NCBI GenBank assembly: GCA_965205385.1
Contig: CBDBGS010000008.1
Location: 1,240,001 to 1,304,000 of the forward strand
Source: CATOSP01 sp965205385
GTDB lineage: Bacteria > Chloroflexota > Dehalococcoidia > Lucifugimonadales > UBA3495
Length of the DNA stretch: 64,000 bases
Direction: 5' to 3'
The notes beneath the pieces were generated by a model. That model had not been told where the DNA came from. It made no database searches and worked only from the letters and a program-made list of their open reading frames with translations. This document shows, piece by piece, positions 42,781-52,513 of the stretch. The position numbers were made by a program, and so were the translations under genes. Each line of letters opens with the position of its first letter. Position 1 is the stretch's first letter.

Positions 42781-43752
42781 TTAGTTGGAGCCGTCCGGGG
42801 TCGGCTCCACTGGAGCCTCCAATAGTTCCTCTGGTCCGACGTCTACCAACGCCTGGGCCGCGGCTTCATCCACGATCACATAGTAGGGAGACTCCGAAGA
42901 CTTGGCAACGTAGCCCCCATCCGCGTTCAGCTTGCCGCCGATTCGGACCGTCTGCTCGGTGGAGTCCGAGTCCCCGCCGCCAACACTCACTGTAACGACC
43001 ACGGTGGGGTCTTGGAGGCCGTATGACTCCAATTCCTCCTTGCCCAGGGGACGCACAAGCCGGATGGAAGTGGCGCTCCCAACCATGCTCGCTGCTTTGG
43101 ACTGGTCGATAGGCCGCTCCGATTCATGGTCTGAGAGCGCCCAGTCTCCAGACTCCTCCCGTTCAACGGTGATTGCGCCTGCCGTGTTTTCTATGGTGGC
43201 CGATTTGACCTTGTCCTGGGGCACGGAGAAATAGACGGGGTCCACCCAGGCGTCCTCGCGCACGGGAGCGTCGAAGGCTGAAAGACCCGGCGCCAAGTAC
43301 ACCTGGTCCCGGCCATCTATGCGCGCGTGTCCCGAGCGGCCGCGAGGCGAAGTACCCAGGTAGAACTTGTGCTTGGTCTTGTCCGCTAGCTCGAGCTCGA
43401 TGGTGCGCTCGAAGTTATTCTCGGCCACGTTAAGGCGCGCATGGCTCGCCGGCGTATCCGTCACCAACGACGCCGTGGTCAGCGGCACTATGCGGCGGAG
43501 AAAATCCGGCAACCTGTCCTTGGCGCAGGGATAGTCCGCAGCGTCGGGCAGGACGCAGCCGAAGGGGCTCCGGGCAACGTGTATCGACTTGCCTTCCCCG
43601 TCGGTAATGGTAACGGCGACAACATCAGGCTCTTCAAGTCCCTCTATGAGTTGTTCGATTCCTGGACCGGCTGACCTGGGCCAAAACACGCCGATTAGGA
43701 CCACGGCCTGGAGCGCCAAAACGCCGGCGAGCACTTTGTTCCGCAAGTTCAC
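42781..43752 (-). CDS. DUF4340 domain-containing protein
   Basis: A 323-residue protein with one N-terminal membrane anchor (VLAGVLALQAVVLIGVFW) and an extracytoplasmic DUF4340 region (FERTIELELADKTKHKFYLG, YGLQDPTVVVTVSVGG). DUF4340 proteins commonly follow GldG-like genes. The GTG start overlaps the upstream stop (GTGA), showing coupling to the GldF/GldG fusion. Exact function is unknown; it is probably an accessory of the ABC complex. Confidence 0.88.
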   Translation of the reverse strand: MNLRNKVLAGVLALQAVVLIGVFWPRSAGPGIEQLIEGLEEPDVVAVTITDGEGKSIHVARSPFGCVLPDAADYPCAKDRLPDFLRRIVPLTTASLVTDTPASHARLNVAENNFERTIELELADKTKHKFYLGTSPRGRSGHARIDGRDQVYLAPGLSAFDAPVREDAWVDPVYFSVPQDKVKSATIENTAGAITVEREESGDWALSDHESERPIDQSKAASMVGSATSIRLVRPLGKEELESYGLQDPTVVVTVSVGGGDSDSTEQTVRIGGKLNADGGYVAKSSESPYYVIVDEAAAQALVDVGPEELLEAPVEPTPDGSN

Positions 43753-46622
43753 GGTTGTTCACGGTCTACGGTCAGGGTCATCGGGACCTCGCTGCGTTGC
43801 CGGATGGCCCACACGCCGCCTATGATCAGCAGAGCGAACAATGCCACTCCGTAGTTGGCCAACTCCCAGAGGGTCTGTTCCCGTTCATCTAGGGGTTGGA
43901 GCAGGCGTGATTGGGCTCCTCGGAAGCGAAGCCCCAGCAGGTCTTCATCCTCAGCGGACCAGTCCACGGCATTCTTGAAAAATTGCAAGTTCAGCAGGCT
44001 CCGGTCGGTGGACACGGCCCTTGAAATCTCCAATACGGCGTCGCTCAGGAATTCCGAGCTTGACATAACCACCAGACGGGACGTTTGCGGGGATGACTCG
44101 ATTACCCGGCGAGCTTCTTGCTGCCCGGCCTGCTCCCCGTCTTGGAAGGGAGACGGCTTTCCCTTGAAGTAGCTCTCGAATGGGCCCCGGATACTAACGG
44201 CCAAAGTCTGCGACGCCTGGGCCCCTTCTACAGGGAATCCGTACTCCGGGAAAACCGTGGGATCTGGTTGGACCGACTGCGAGCTGGAGACCCAGGATTC
44301 TTCCGTGGACCATAGCAATGGCGTGACGTCCCGATCTATGTTCTTTTCCTGGTCGAGATCCAACGCCGTGGCCCACTGCATAGTGATCGCGGGCAGGTCG
44401 GCCGTGACCGGGCTCTCCTTGGCCATGCCGTCCCGCCGGACATCCACGAAGAACGGGTAGTCCATGTTCTGGAATTCTGACACTCTTATCCCGCCGATCC
44501 TACGCTGGGTCCTGATGGGGAAGGGTTGGTTTTGCGGGTCCAACACCAGGCCTTGGCCAACAGTGATCCCGTAGCTGTCCAGCATCTCGTCCAGCCCGCC
44601 TTGCAGTGGGTCCACGGCCAGGATACCGCCGAACAACAGTGGAGATAGCTGGTAACTACCCGCGGCGATGACGACTGCGCCCCCGCCCATCAGGTACTGG
44701 TCAATTGCGAATCGCTCCACATCTGTCATTCTCTGGGGGGCGATCACTACCAGGACGTCGATTTCGGAGGGCACTCTGCCATCGGTCAAGTCCACTGGAG
44801 ACAAGGTGTAGTCCTGGGAGATCTGGTCCGCGGCGATGTTCCAGGAAGAGATGGTGGTTGGAATTCCTCCTTGCGCCGGGGGTTGTTCTTGCGGCGGAGC
44901 CCAGATGCCGACGGTCTTGAGGAAGCCGGGGACGGCGCGCCGGATGGACGCTTCCACGCTTGCCCGGATTTGGTCCTCGCGCATCTCCCCCTCTGGGTAG
45001 ATGATGGTGGTCTCGCCTTCCGCCTCAAGCGCCATGTGCAGGTAATATGAGTCAGGGGAAAAGAAGGAGACCGGATAGGCCGCTATCCCGTAGCTTTCCT
45101 GGAGGACTTGGCGAGTCACCGGGCTATCGGGGCTGTCTGGGTCGACCAATTCGAACAGGACCTTGCCTCCCGCGGACTCCTGCAATTCGCGGCCTACGGT
45201 GGTGATCCGGCTTTCGACGCCTTGCATTGATTCAGGCAGTGCGTCGGGCGTGACGAAGGCGGTAAGTCTCAAGGGTTCTTCCAAAGCCGCATAAGCGAGG
45301 TCGAGGTTTTGGAACCCCGTAACGACTCGCTTTATCGCCCTGGTCAGGTCGAACTCCAGGTTGCGGAGCCGTACGTCGGGCGACCTGCCCGTTCGCGGTT
45401 CGACCTCTATCAGGTCCTGGAAATTCAGAGTCACGAATTGGTCACCGTAACGCACCAGAATGTCGAAGTAGGAGTTGACTACAGAAGTTTGGTAGCGTTC
45501 CGCAATCCGGAAAGGCTGAGGGCGGATTCCATAGACTTGGTTCGCTTCCTGTTCCAGCCCCTCTTCTTGTCGCGGGTCCACGACCTCGGCGGTAATTCTA
45601 CCGTCCGACGCGATCTCGTATTCGCGCATCATGTCCCTGATGGTAGGGACTATGGGCGCCAACGCGGGGTGGGTCTGATCGCTGATGTAGCCTCGGAGTA
45701 GAAGGGGTTCTCCCAGGTTGCTCACCAGGTCCTTGGTAGGGCTGGAGAGGCTGAATTGTCCCTGGGTAGTGAGGTCCAGACGCAGGCTCGACAGGGGATA
45801 CAGCCAGGCGTTCAAGAGCGCGAGGTTGGCCGTAATCAGGATGGCCGCAATCGTGGCGTTGCGCCGGTAAATCGCCGTGTTAGCCCCGTTGCTCCAGCGT
45901 TTCATGTCAACCGACACCAGATTGAACAGCACGAAGACCGCGGTGAGGGATAGGTAATAGACCAGGTCGCGGAGGTCGATGACCCCCCGTTCGATGCTCT
46001 CGAACCGGCTGCCGGTACCCACTGCCCTCAGAAGGGTCTCCAGCCGTTCCCCGGCGAACACGGTCACTTCCTGGGAACCCATGAGATAGAAGACCGCGCA
46101 GATGAGGACTGTGACAATCAGGGCCACGATCTGGTTTTGGGTCCTCGACGAAACGAAGAGGCCGATGGCGGTGTAGGCCGCGGCCATCAAGACCGTTGCC
46201 AGGTATCCTCCCGCCACTGGTCCCCAGTCGAGGTCGCCGAGTATGCTGACGGAGATTGGCAGGAATAGAGTTAAGGCAAGGGCTAACCCTATGAGACCCA
46301 TCACGGCTATCAGCTTGCCGAGCACCAGTTGAAGCCGGGGGATTGGGAGGGTAAGGAGCACTTCCAGAGTGCCGGCCCGCTGTTCCTCGCTCCATTGGCG
46401 CATGGTGAGGGTTGCCACCAGGAAGACCATCACGATGGGCATCCATCGAAACAGAGGTCGGATGTCGGCGATGTTTCGGGCGAAGAATGTGTCTACCCAG
46501 AAGAACAGGAAGAAGCTGAGGACGAGAAATACGCCCACGAAGATCATGGCCAACGGCGACCCGAAATAGGCCCGCATCTCCTTGCGGGCCACGACCCACA
46601 TTGGCGTCCACGAGCCCATCAC
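43749..46622 (-). CDS. Fused ABC-2 permease and GldG-like auxiliary protein
   Basis: A 957-residue protein joining two usually separate parts. The first 250 or so residues are an ABC-2 permease with about six helices (WVVARKEMRAYFGSPLAMIF, RQWSEEQRAGTLEVLLTLPI). After a further helix (IAAILITANLALLNAWLYPL) comes a GldG-type extracytoplasmic domain (FSLSSPTKDLVSNL, LNFQDLIEVEPRTG). A last helix near the C terminus (YGVALFALLIIGGVWAI) ends it. Genes overlap on both sides (ATGA with the ATPase gene, GTGA with DUF4340), so this is one transporter complex. In Bacteroidetes GldAFG is needed for gliding; elsewhere the function is unknown. Confidence 0.92.
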   Translation of the reverse strand: MMGSWTPMWVVARKEMRAYFGSPLAMIFVGVFLVLSFFLFFWVDTFFARNIADIRPLFRWMPIVMVFLVATLTMRQWSEEQRAGTLEVLLTLPIPRLQLVLGKLIAVMGLIGLALALTLFLPISVSILGDLDWGPVAGGYLATVLMAAAYTAIGLFVSSRTQNQIVALIVTVLICAVFYLMGSQEVTVFAGERLETLLRAVGTGSRFESIERGVIDLRDLVYYLSLTAVFVLFNLVSVDMKRWSNGANTAIYRRNATIAAILITANLALLNAWLYPLSSLRLDLTTQGQFSLSSPTKDLVSNLGEPLLLRGYISDQTHPALAPIVPTIRDMMREYEIASDGRITAEVVDPRQEEGLEQEANQVYGIRPQPFRIAERYQTSVVNSYFDILVRYGDQFVTLNFQDLIEVEPRTGRSPDVRLRNLEFDLTRAIKRVVTGFQNLDLAYAALEEPLRLTAFVTPDALPESMQGVESRITTVGRELQESAGGKVLFELVDPDSPDSPVTRQVLQESYGIAAYPVSFFSPDSYYLHMALEAEGETTIIYPEGEMREDQIRASVEASIRRAVPGFLKTVGIWAPPQEQPPAQGGIPTTISSWNIAADQISQDYTLSPVDLTDGRVPSEIDVLVVIAPQRMTDVERFAIDQYLMGGGAVVIAAGSYQLSPLLFGGILAVDPLQGGLDEMLDSYGITVGQGLVLDPQNQPFPIRTQRRIGGIRVSEFQNMDYPFFVDVRRDGMAKESPVTADLPAITMQWATALDLDQEKNIDRDVTPLLWSTEESWVSSSQSVQPDPTVFPEYGFPVEGAQASQTLAVSIRGPFESYFKGKPSPFQDGEQAGQQEARRVIESSPQTSRLVVMSSSEFLSDAVLEISRAVSTDRSLLNLQFFKNAVDWSAEDEDLLGLRFRGAQSRLLQPLDEREQTLWELANYGVALFALLIIGGVWAIRQRSEVPMTLTVDREQP

Positions 46623-47569
46623 TGAACGGTCCCGGTCTCCTCGCCAAGGTCGATGCCGCCCTCTGAGACCAGATCATTGAAGACCGTCTCCAGCGTGCGC
46701 ACTTCCCTTCGCAGCTCTTGCAACGGCCAGTTGCGCTTCCGGGCCAGATCGTAAATCGCGGTGCGGAGGTTCTCTTCACCGCCCATCAGCCTGTACTCTT
46801 CTCCGTCAGCGGTCTGCCTGGAGTCCACGGCCCGCACTCCAGGCAGCTCCCAGAGGTCCGAGGCAACGTCGTCTGACTCGGGCTGGAGCACGAGGATTGT
46901 GGCTGACAGAGACGACAATTCCGACAACCGGGCGTCGGCCTTGATCTGTCCGTTCAGCAGGATGATAACGCGGTCGCAGACCGCCTCCACCTCGGAGAGT
47001 ATGTGGGTGGATAGCAATACTGTGCTCTGTCTGGCCAACCTGCGGACCAGGTGGCGCACCTCGACGATCTGAATGGGGTCCAGGCCCGCGGTAGGCTCGT
47101 CGAGGATGAGCAACATGGGGTTATGTAGGATGGTCTGCGCGAGACCTACGCGCTGGCGGTAGCCCTTGCTCAACTGACCGACGGGCCTGGCCAACTGGTC
47201 CTCCAACGAGGTGGCTCTCACCGCTTGAGATACGAGCGTCCTTCTCTCGCTCTTGGGGACCTGACGCAGGTCGGCGACCATGTTCAAGTGGGTCTGGACC
47301 GACATTTCCGGGTAAAGAGGGGCGCTCTCGGGCAGGTAGCCGATGCGCTTCTGGACGGCGAGGGTGTCGGATACGACGTCCAGATTGTCTATGTATGCCT
47401 GCCCGGCGTCAGGTTGGAGGAGGCCGGTTAGGACCTTCATCAACGTCGATTTGCCTGCGCCGTTGGGTCCCAATAGCCCGACAACTTCGCCCGCTTCCAC
47501 CTGAAAGGAGACGTCTTGGAGGGCCTGAATGCGGCCGTAGGCCTTGCAGATCCCATCAGCTTGGATCAT
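46619..47569 (-). CDS. ABC transporter ATP-binding protein (GldA/CcmA type)
   Basis: A 316-residue ATPase: Walker A GPNGAGKSTLMKVLTGLL, Q-loop region GYLPESAPLYPEM, signature QLSKGYRQRVGLAQ, Walker B MLILDEPTAGLDPIQ, His switch LLSTHILSEVEA. A C-terminal domain of about 90 residues follows, as usual in GldA/YhaQ-like proteins. It energises the fused permease encoded directly downstream (ATGA overlap). Confidence 0.95.
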   Translation of the reverse strand: MIQADGICKAYGRIQALQDVSFQVEAGEVVGLLGPNGAGKSTLMKVLTGLLQPDAGQAYIDNLDVVSDTLAVQKRIGYLPESAPLYPEMSVQTHLNMVADLRQVPKSERRTLVSQAVRATSLEDQLARPVGQLSKGYRQRVGLAQTILHNPMLLILDEPTAGLDPIQIVEVRHLVRRLARQSTVLLSTHILSEVEAVCDRVIILLNGQIKADARLSELSSLSATILVLQPESDDVASDLWELPGVRAVDSRQTADGEEYRLMGGEENLRTAIYDLARKRNWPLQELRREVRTLETVFNDLVSEGGIDLGEETGTVQ

Positions 47570-47862
47570 GGGACACTCCGGGGCAATATCATATAGTCGT
47601 TAGCATCTCTGCGGGAAAGAGACGGTTCTTTCGACAGAATCGACGACTGATTAAGCTATTCCGGATTCACGCTGACACACGAAGGCCTTCCCCGCAGTCT
47701 GGAGCGCAAGAGTCTAAAGTCACAATTCCAATAGCGCTCGGTCGCGACGTGGGAAAGGCCTCGTATTGTGTTTCCGTCAGGGAGTACATTTGTGCCGAGA
47801 CGAGGAGAAAGCCCGGAAAGCGCCCGGGTATGGGTCGCCAAAACCGGGGAATCGGGCGCGGT

Positions 47863-48126
47863 TTATTCGTTCTCGGTGGATCCGTTCGCGGACCCGTTGG
47901 ACTCCTCTTCCGAGGACTCGTTTCCTCCAGCCCGGTTCCTGACCCTACGGGCGCGGTCACGCAAGGAAGATATCGGGCCGCTGGCCCTTCCCCGGATGTC
48001 ACTGGCGCGGTCGGTGATTATTTCTCTAGCTTCTTGTCCCTTTTTGGGAGTGAGCAGCAAAGCAGCCGCGGCGCCGGCGGCCACCCCGGCGATGAGGCCC
48101 GCCAAGAAGTTTCCCTTTTTCTTCAT
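47863..48126 (-). CDS. YtxH domain-containing small membrane protein
   Basis: An 87-residue protein with a positively charged start (MKKKGN), one Gly/Ala-rich membrane helix (FLAGLIAGVAAGAAAALLL) followed by TPKKGQEAR, then a charged helix and an acidic Ser/Asn/Glu tail. This is the YtxH pattern of general-stress-type proteins. GGAGGGAAGAAG directly before the ATG settles the start. The 293 bases on its downstream side (47570-47862) hold no gene I can support. Confidence 0.85.
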   Translation of the reverse strand: MKKKGNFLAGLIAGVAAGAAAALLLTPKKGQEAREIITDRASDIRGRASGPISSLRDRARRVRNRAGGNESSEEESNGSANGSTENE

Positions 48127-48210
48127 CTTCTTCCCTCCACTATATCTCGTCTTTACCGTCGATTAGGCCCTTTAGCCAATGGTATCATACCGCGAGTTGC
48201 CGGCGGGTTA

Positions 48211-49005
48211 CTATGGTCCTTGGGAGGGTCCATTCGACCTCCTTTTCTCTTCGTACCCCCTGGGTGTAGCCATTAGTCCGGCGTGGGTGTAGGTCGTGGA
48301 ATTCCCAATCAATACGGTGGTCACCATGTCCACCGAACCGGCTTGCTCTTCCAGGTGTTCCAGGTCGGTGATCGTCACCTTTTGTCCGGGCCGGTACGCC
48401 TCCCGTACAATTCCCACGGGGGTCGTGCCCGGCCGGTGTTCCATCATGATTCGCCGCGCTTCCAATAGTTGCCAGTCGCGGCGTCTGCTGCGGGGATTGT
48501 AAAGAGCGACCACGAAGTCTCCTTGGGCCGCGGCCTGCAAACGCCGTTCGATGGCCTCCCACGGGGTCAGAAGGTTGCTCAGGCTGATGGCGCAGAAATC
48601 TTGCATCAGCGGAGCGCCAAGGAGGGCCGCCGCGGCCTGCATCGCTGAGACCCCTGGGACCGTCTCTACCCGGGGGCTCTGGCCGTCCCAGCCAACCTCG
48701 GAGAGAGCCAGAAACACGGGGCCGGACATTCCGTAAATCCCGGCGTCTCCAGAAGAGATGACCCCGACTATGCGGCCCGCCGACGCTAATTCCACTGCCC
48801 GGGACGCCCGTTCCATCTCCTGCCCCAAGTCCATGGCGATCTGTTCTTTACCGGATAGGAGGTATTCCACTTGTTGGATATACAGCCGGTAGCCGATCAC
48901 CGTGTCGCATTGTTGGAGTGCGGACACCGCCCCTGGGGTGAGGAATTTCTCATCCCCTGGTCCGATACCCACCAGATAGATTTTGCCAGTTTTAGATACG
49001 CTCAT
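48211..49005 (-). CDS. cbiH: Cobalt-precorrin-3 / precorrin-3B C17-methyltransferase
   Basis: A 264-residue SAM-dependent corrinoid methyltransferase of the TP-methylase fold: IYLVGIGPGDEKFLTPGA, VISSGDAGIYGMSGPV, VPGVSAMQAAAALLGAPL, and the C17-methylase marks ISLSNLLTPWEAIERRL, FVVALYNPRSRRRDWQL and TTVLIGNSTTY. It performs ring contraction and C17 methylation (CobJ/CbiH). It is last in the cobalamin operon. ATG 49005 is chosen; GTG 49011 is possible. The extreme C terminus is basic. Confidence 0.95.
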   Translation of the reverse strand: MSVSKTGKIYLVGIGPGDEKFLTPGAVSALQQCDTVIGYRLYIQQVEYLLSGKEQIAMDLGQEMERASRAVELASAGRIVGVISSGDAGIYGMSGPVFLALSEVGWDGQSPRVETVPGVSAMQAAAALLGAPLMQDFCAISLSNLLTPWEAIERRLQAAAQGDFVVALYNPRSRRRDWQLLEARRIMMEHRPGTTPVGIVREAYRPGQKVTITDLEHLEEQAGSVDMVTTVLIGNSTTYTHAGLMATPRGYEEKRRSNGPSQGP

Positions 49006-49115
49006 GGACACAGTTTAGCCGCAGATGCGGTCAATACGCTAGCAGGTAGACGCATCTGGCTTCGCCGGTAATTAAGATTCCCCCAGTATTGATACCTGTT
49101 TAGAACCGCCGGAGG

Positions 49116-50279
49116 TCAGGCCCCCTCGGTCCGGGCTATGGCGATGGTTGCCCTTTGGGTCTTCTGCCGGGTGACCAGCAACCCTCTGGCGCCCGACGCC
49201 AGCAATGCGCCGGGTTCCGAAACACCCCATACCCCGATGAGCCGGTGCGCGACTGGGGAAGGTGTCGGTCTGATGAACGCCCCCGCGTCCGCTCCGGGTG
49301 CTGCTTGGCCAGGCAGTCCGGATTCAGCGGCATCGAAAACTGAGTTCAGCTCCTCGGCGCTGTAGCACTGGACCTCGACGCCCAGCCTCTCGGCAAGGAG
49401 GAGGATTCCAACCTCATCGCGTTTGAGATCGGCGGTTGCGATGCAACTTACACTCTCCCGGGCGAGATTGTTTTGTCCCAAGGTCTCATCGAGCAGCGCT
49501 TCCAACTCCTCCAGAGGCACACCCCGGCGGCAGCCCATCCCTATGACCAGACTCCGGGGACGGTACACTACGGCGGCCTTGCCTGAAAGGAACTCGGGAA
49601 AGCCAGGTCCGGGACCGTCTCCGGGACGCAGGCGGTCGGTGATTACCAACGAGGCGGCGCAAGTCGAGGACGCGAGGTCGTCAAGGGAACCGAAAAGCGC
49701 TATGTTATCCGGCAGGGGCTGACCGGAAGGCCACCAGTCCCTTTCGCCGGCGTCCTGGTAGACGCCTACCTGGTCTCCGTTGACTACCGCCGCACTGGCC
49801 CTGGTGACCGTTGTGGAATTAGCTTCGATCTTCCAACCCATGACCTGTCCCAATAGGTCCACGGCAAGGGTGCCCGCCGTATGAGATGCCGAAGTGATCA
49901 CGGGAGTCGCCCCGATGATGGAGGCTACGCGTTCCGCCAAACGGTCCGCTCCCCCAACGTGGCCGGACAACAGGCTGACGGCGAATTTACCCGCGTCGTC
50001 GATACAGACCACCCCCGCGTCCTGATGCTTGTCCGCCAACCGGGGAGCGAGCAACCGTATCGCGGCCCCCACGGGCATGAGCAATATCAGGGACTCATAG
50101 TCCTGGAACGCTTGCTGGACTATGGGGCGGGCGGGCAGATCGAAGGGGAGGGCCTGATCTCCGGAAACGATGAACCGCCGGTCCAAGTACAGGGTTGCGT
50201 CCGGAGCCATCGCGGACGCAATAAGCCGACCCAGATGGGCGCCGTTTCGCGAAATAGCGACGATGGCGGTGTTGCTCAT
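49116..50279 (-). CDS. cbiG: Cobalt-precorrin-5A hydrolase
   Basis: A 387-residue protein with the CbiG N-terminal domain (LMPVGAAIRLLAPRLADKH, CIDDAGKFAVSLLSGHVGGA) and the C-terminal domain (LVIGMGCRRGVPLEELEALL, IATADLKRDEVGILLLAERL). It opens the delta-lactone of cobalt-precorrin-5A, releasing acetaldehyde. CbiG marks the cobalt-early (anaerobic) pathway. It lies between cbiF and cbiH. Confidence 0.95.
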   Translation of the reverse strand: MSNTAIVAISRNGAHLGRLIASAMAPDATLYLDRRFIVSGDQALPFDLPARPIVQQAFQDYESLILLMPVGAAIRLLAPRLADKHQDAGVVCIDDAGKFAVSLLSGHVGGADRLAERVASIIGATPVITSASHTAGTLAVDLLGQVMGWKIEANSTTVTRASAAVVNGDQVGVYQDAGERDWWPSGQPLPDNIALFGSLDDLASSTCAASLVITDRLRPGDGPGPGFPEFLSGKAAVVYRPRSLVIGMGCRRGVPLEELEALLDETLGQNNLARESVSCIATADLKRDEVGILLLAERLGVEVQCYSAEELNSVFDAAESGLPGQAAPGADAGAFIRPTPSPVAHRLIGVWGVSEPGALLASGARGLLVTRQKTQRATIAIARTEGA

Positions 50280-50336
50280 CGCCGGTCCCTCTCTGGGCTC
50301 CCTTTCTCTACCCTCACCGGACGCCTGAAGAGGACG

Positions 50337-51146
50337 CTACCCGGCCTGTGCGCGCCTATAAAGATGGGTGTATTCGTTGGAATAGAGGTGGGAAGATGAG
50401 AACCCGTCTTCGGCGTCGGGCTCGGTGTGAAGCAGGTTCGGGTCGAAGGCCTTGCCAACCATGATCATGGCCTGGAGGGTGATCTTGGCATCTCGGACTT
50501 TCGCCACGATGTCGGTAAGGTCGCCACGGATGATCTGTTCTTCGGGCCAACCGACTCGGTAGACCACGGCTACGGGTGTGTTCTCATGGTAGCCGGCCTC
50601 CAACAGATGGCGGACTATGGTGAACATCCGGGTTATGCTGAGAAAGATCACCAGTGTGCAACCGTGGGCCGCCAGGTCCTGGAGTTGTTCGCCGGGAGGC
50701 ATCGACACCCTGCCCTCGAAACGGGTCATTATGACGGTTTGTGAGACATCGGGGACCGTGAGTTCGGTCTTGAGCCGGGCCGCGGCGGCGAAGGCCGCGC
50801 TAACCCCAGGGATGATCTCGAAGTCCACGCCTTCCGCTTCCAACACTCGCAACTGTTCCAGGACCGCGCCGTAGATAGATGGGTCGCCGCTCTGGACGCG
50901 GGCAACCGTCTTCCCCTGACGGACTGATTCCAGGGTTAGGTCCATGATCTCGGGCAAGCTGAGGGTCTTGCTCCCGTGGACCTCCGCGCCGAGCTTTGCG
51001 AATTCGACTATGGACGGATGGACCAACGAATCGGCGTAGATGACCACGTCGGCCATTTCGATGACGGCCTTTGCCTTGAGGGTCAGCAGCTCCGGGTCTC
51101 CCGGACCGCCCCCTACGATATAAACTTTGCCGGTTGCTACAACCAT
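50337..51146 (-). CDS. cbiF: Cobalt-precorrin-4 C11-methyltransferase
   Basis: A 269-residue TP-methylase: VYIVGGGPGDPELLTLKA, VVIYADSLVHPSIVEFA, VARVQSGDPSIYGAVLEQL, IIPGVSAAFAAAARLKTELT, and the CbiF/CobM mark VIMTRFEGRVSMPPGEQL. It methylates C11 of cobalt-precorrin-4. An AGAGGT site precedes the ATG; four bases separate it from cbiL. Confidence 0.96.
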   Translation of the reverse strand: MVVATGKVYIVGGGPGDPELLTLKAKAVIEMADVVIYADSLVHPSIVEFAKLGAEVHGSKTLSLPEIMDLTLESVRQGKTVARVQSGDPSIYGAVLEQLRVLEAEGVDFEIIPGVSAAFAAAARLKTELTVPDVSQTVIMTRFEGRVSMPPGEQLQDLAAHGCTLVIFLSITRMFTIVRHLLEAGYHENTPVAVVYRVGWPEEQIIRGDLTDIVAKVRDAKITLQAMIMVGKAFDPNLLHTEPDAEDGFSSSHLYSNEYTHLYRRAQAG

Positions 51147-51150
51147 GGTG

Positions 51151-51876
51151 TTACCTCTTGATGATTAGAAGAGAGAAGTAGTCAAGGTCCTCTTCCGACA
51201 AAGTCGATAGGTCGCGGACGACTTCTTCCCTGGCGGTGGATGCCCTGCGGACGTAGATGCCCTTTCCTGCCAGTCCCAGTTGTTCAAGATTGGCCAGGGC
51301 TTGGAGGAGGGTGCGGTTCACCTTCATTAGGACGATGGTGTCGTAGTTGGCGATCGCTTCGGAGAGGTCGTCGATACCGTAGACCGCGGGAAGGATGGCT
51401 AGCCGTTGTCCGTGGGTGACCAAAGGGACGCCGGAGCTGGCGGCGGCGGCCATAACCGAGGACACACCGGGAACGATCTCTATGCGGGCGTCCGGGTAGT
51501 GTTGGCATACGGCGTCCAGCACGTAGGAAAACGTGCTGTAAAGCATCGGGTCGCCTTCGGTGATGAAGGCCACGTCCTGGGAACGGGACAGTCGTTCGCC
51601 TATTTGGTCCGCCGCGCCGCGCCAGACCTCTCCGGCTGCTTCGGCATCGTCGGTGGGGAATGTGAGGCGCAGTATCTCTTGTTTGTCCTGGTCCAGGTAG
51701 GACCGGACGATCTCCAGCGCGTAGCTGTCCTGACTGGTCTCGGCCTGGGGCACGCAGATAATCGGCACCTCTTGCAGGACCCGCATCGCCTTCAAGGTCA
51801 CCAGTTCTGGGTCTCCAGGGCCGACTCCGACCCCGTAGAGGCAGCCATACCTGGTGGTTGACTGTCCCGTACTCAT
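51151..51876 (-). CDS. cbiL: Cobalt-factor II / precorrin-2 C20-methyltransferase
   Basis: A 241-residue TP-methylase with LYGVGVGPGDPELVTLKAMR, VAFITEGDPMLYSTFSYVLD and IVPGVSSVMAAAASSGVPLV, then DTIVLMKVNRTL near the dimer and substrate side. It methylates C20. The pathway context (CbiX, CbiG, CbiD) supports cobalt-factor II as substrate. It starts four bases after the cbiT stop codon. Confidence 0.95.
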   Translation of the reverse strand: MSTGQSTTRYGCLYGVGVGPGDPELVTLKAMRVLQEVPIICVPQAETSQDSYALEIVRSYLDQDKQEILRLTFPTDDAEAAGEVWRGAADQIGERLSRSQDVAFITEGDPMLYSTFSYVLDAVCQHYPDARIEIVPGVSSVMAAAASSGVPLVTHGQRLAILPAVYGIDDLSEAIANYDTIVLMKVNRTLLQALANLEQLGLAGKGIYVRRASTAREEVVRDLSTLSEEDLDYFSLLIIKR

Positions 51877-51880
51877 TCGG

Positions 51881-52504
51881 TTATTCCTCCCGCCTCCCGG
51901 TCACGACGAACACAGGGTTCAAAGATTCTAGACGCAGGCTGCCATCGGGCAGTTCCTTCCCTCGCGCCGCATTGACCATGACCACGTCCGCCTGAAATCC
52001 CAGAATCTTCAATTTCTTGTAGACCTCTTGTGTCCGCTCCAGCGCAGCCAAGTTTGCCACAATCCGCCCATGGGGCGCCAGGCGTTCCGCCGCAACCTCC
52101 AAAATCCGGGCCAGGTTGCCGCCGCTTCCGCCCACGAACACAGCGTCCGGGTCTGGCAACTGGGTCAGCGCTTCTGGGGCTTCCCCCGGAACGACGCGCA
52201 CATTCCCGCTTCCCCACCGCTCCAAGTTGTTTCGGAGGAGAGGCAGGCTCTCTTCGTCGCGTTCAACAGCGTACACGGTTCCCTGGTGGGCTACCAACCC
52301 TGCTTCCACCGACACCGAACCGGTGCCGGCGCCGATGTCCCAGACCGTGCTCCCCGGGCGTAGGCCCAGGGAGTAAAGGGTCACGGCTCGGACTTCGCGC
52401 TTGGTTATCTGCCCCCGGAGTGGACGTCTCTGCTCAAAGTCTTCGTCGAATAGGCCCAAGGAGCGAAACGTCTTGGAGTGCCCCGTTTTAACCATCAGGG
52501 TCAC
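51881..52504 (-). CDS. cbiT: Cobalt-precorrin-6B C15-methyltransferase (decarboxylating)
   Basis: A 207-residue class I methyltransferase: RGQITKREVRAVTLYSLGLR is the CbiT hallmark, followed by SAM motif VWDIGAGTGSVSVEAGLV, YAVERDEESLPLL and DAVFVGGSGGNLARILEVA. It methylates C15 and removes the C12 acetate carboxyl. A separate CbiE (C5 methylase), often fused to CbiT as CobL, is not seen in the window. GTG 52504 or ATG 52495 may start it. Confidence 0.95.
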   Translation of the reverse strand: MTLMVKTGHSKTFRSLGLFDEDFEQRRPLRGQITKREVRAVTLYSLGLRPGSTVWDIGAGTGSVSVEAGLVAHQGTVYAVERDEESLPLLRNNLERWGSGNVRVVPGEAPEALTQLPDPDAVFVGGSGGNLARILEVAAERLAPHGRIVANLAALERTQEVYKKLKILGFQADVVMVNAARGKELPDGSLRLESLNPVFVVTGRREE

Positions 52505-52513
52505 ACACCATGG

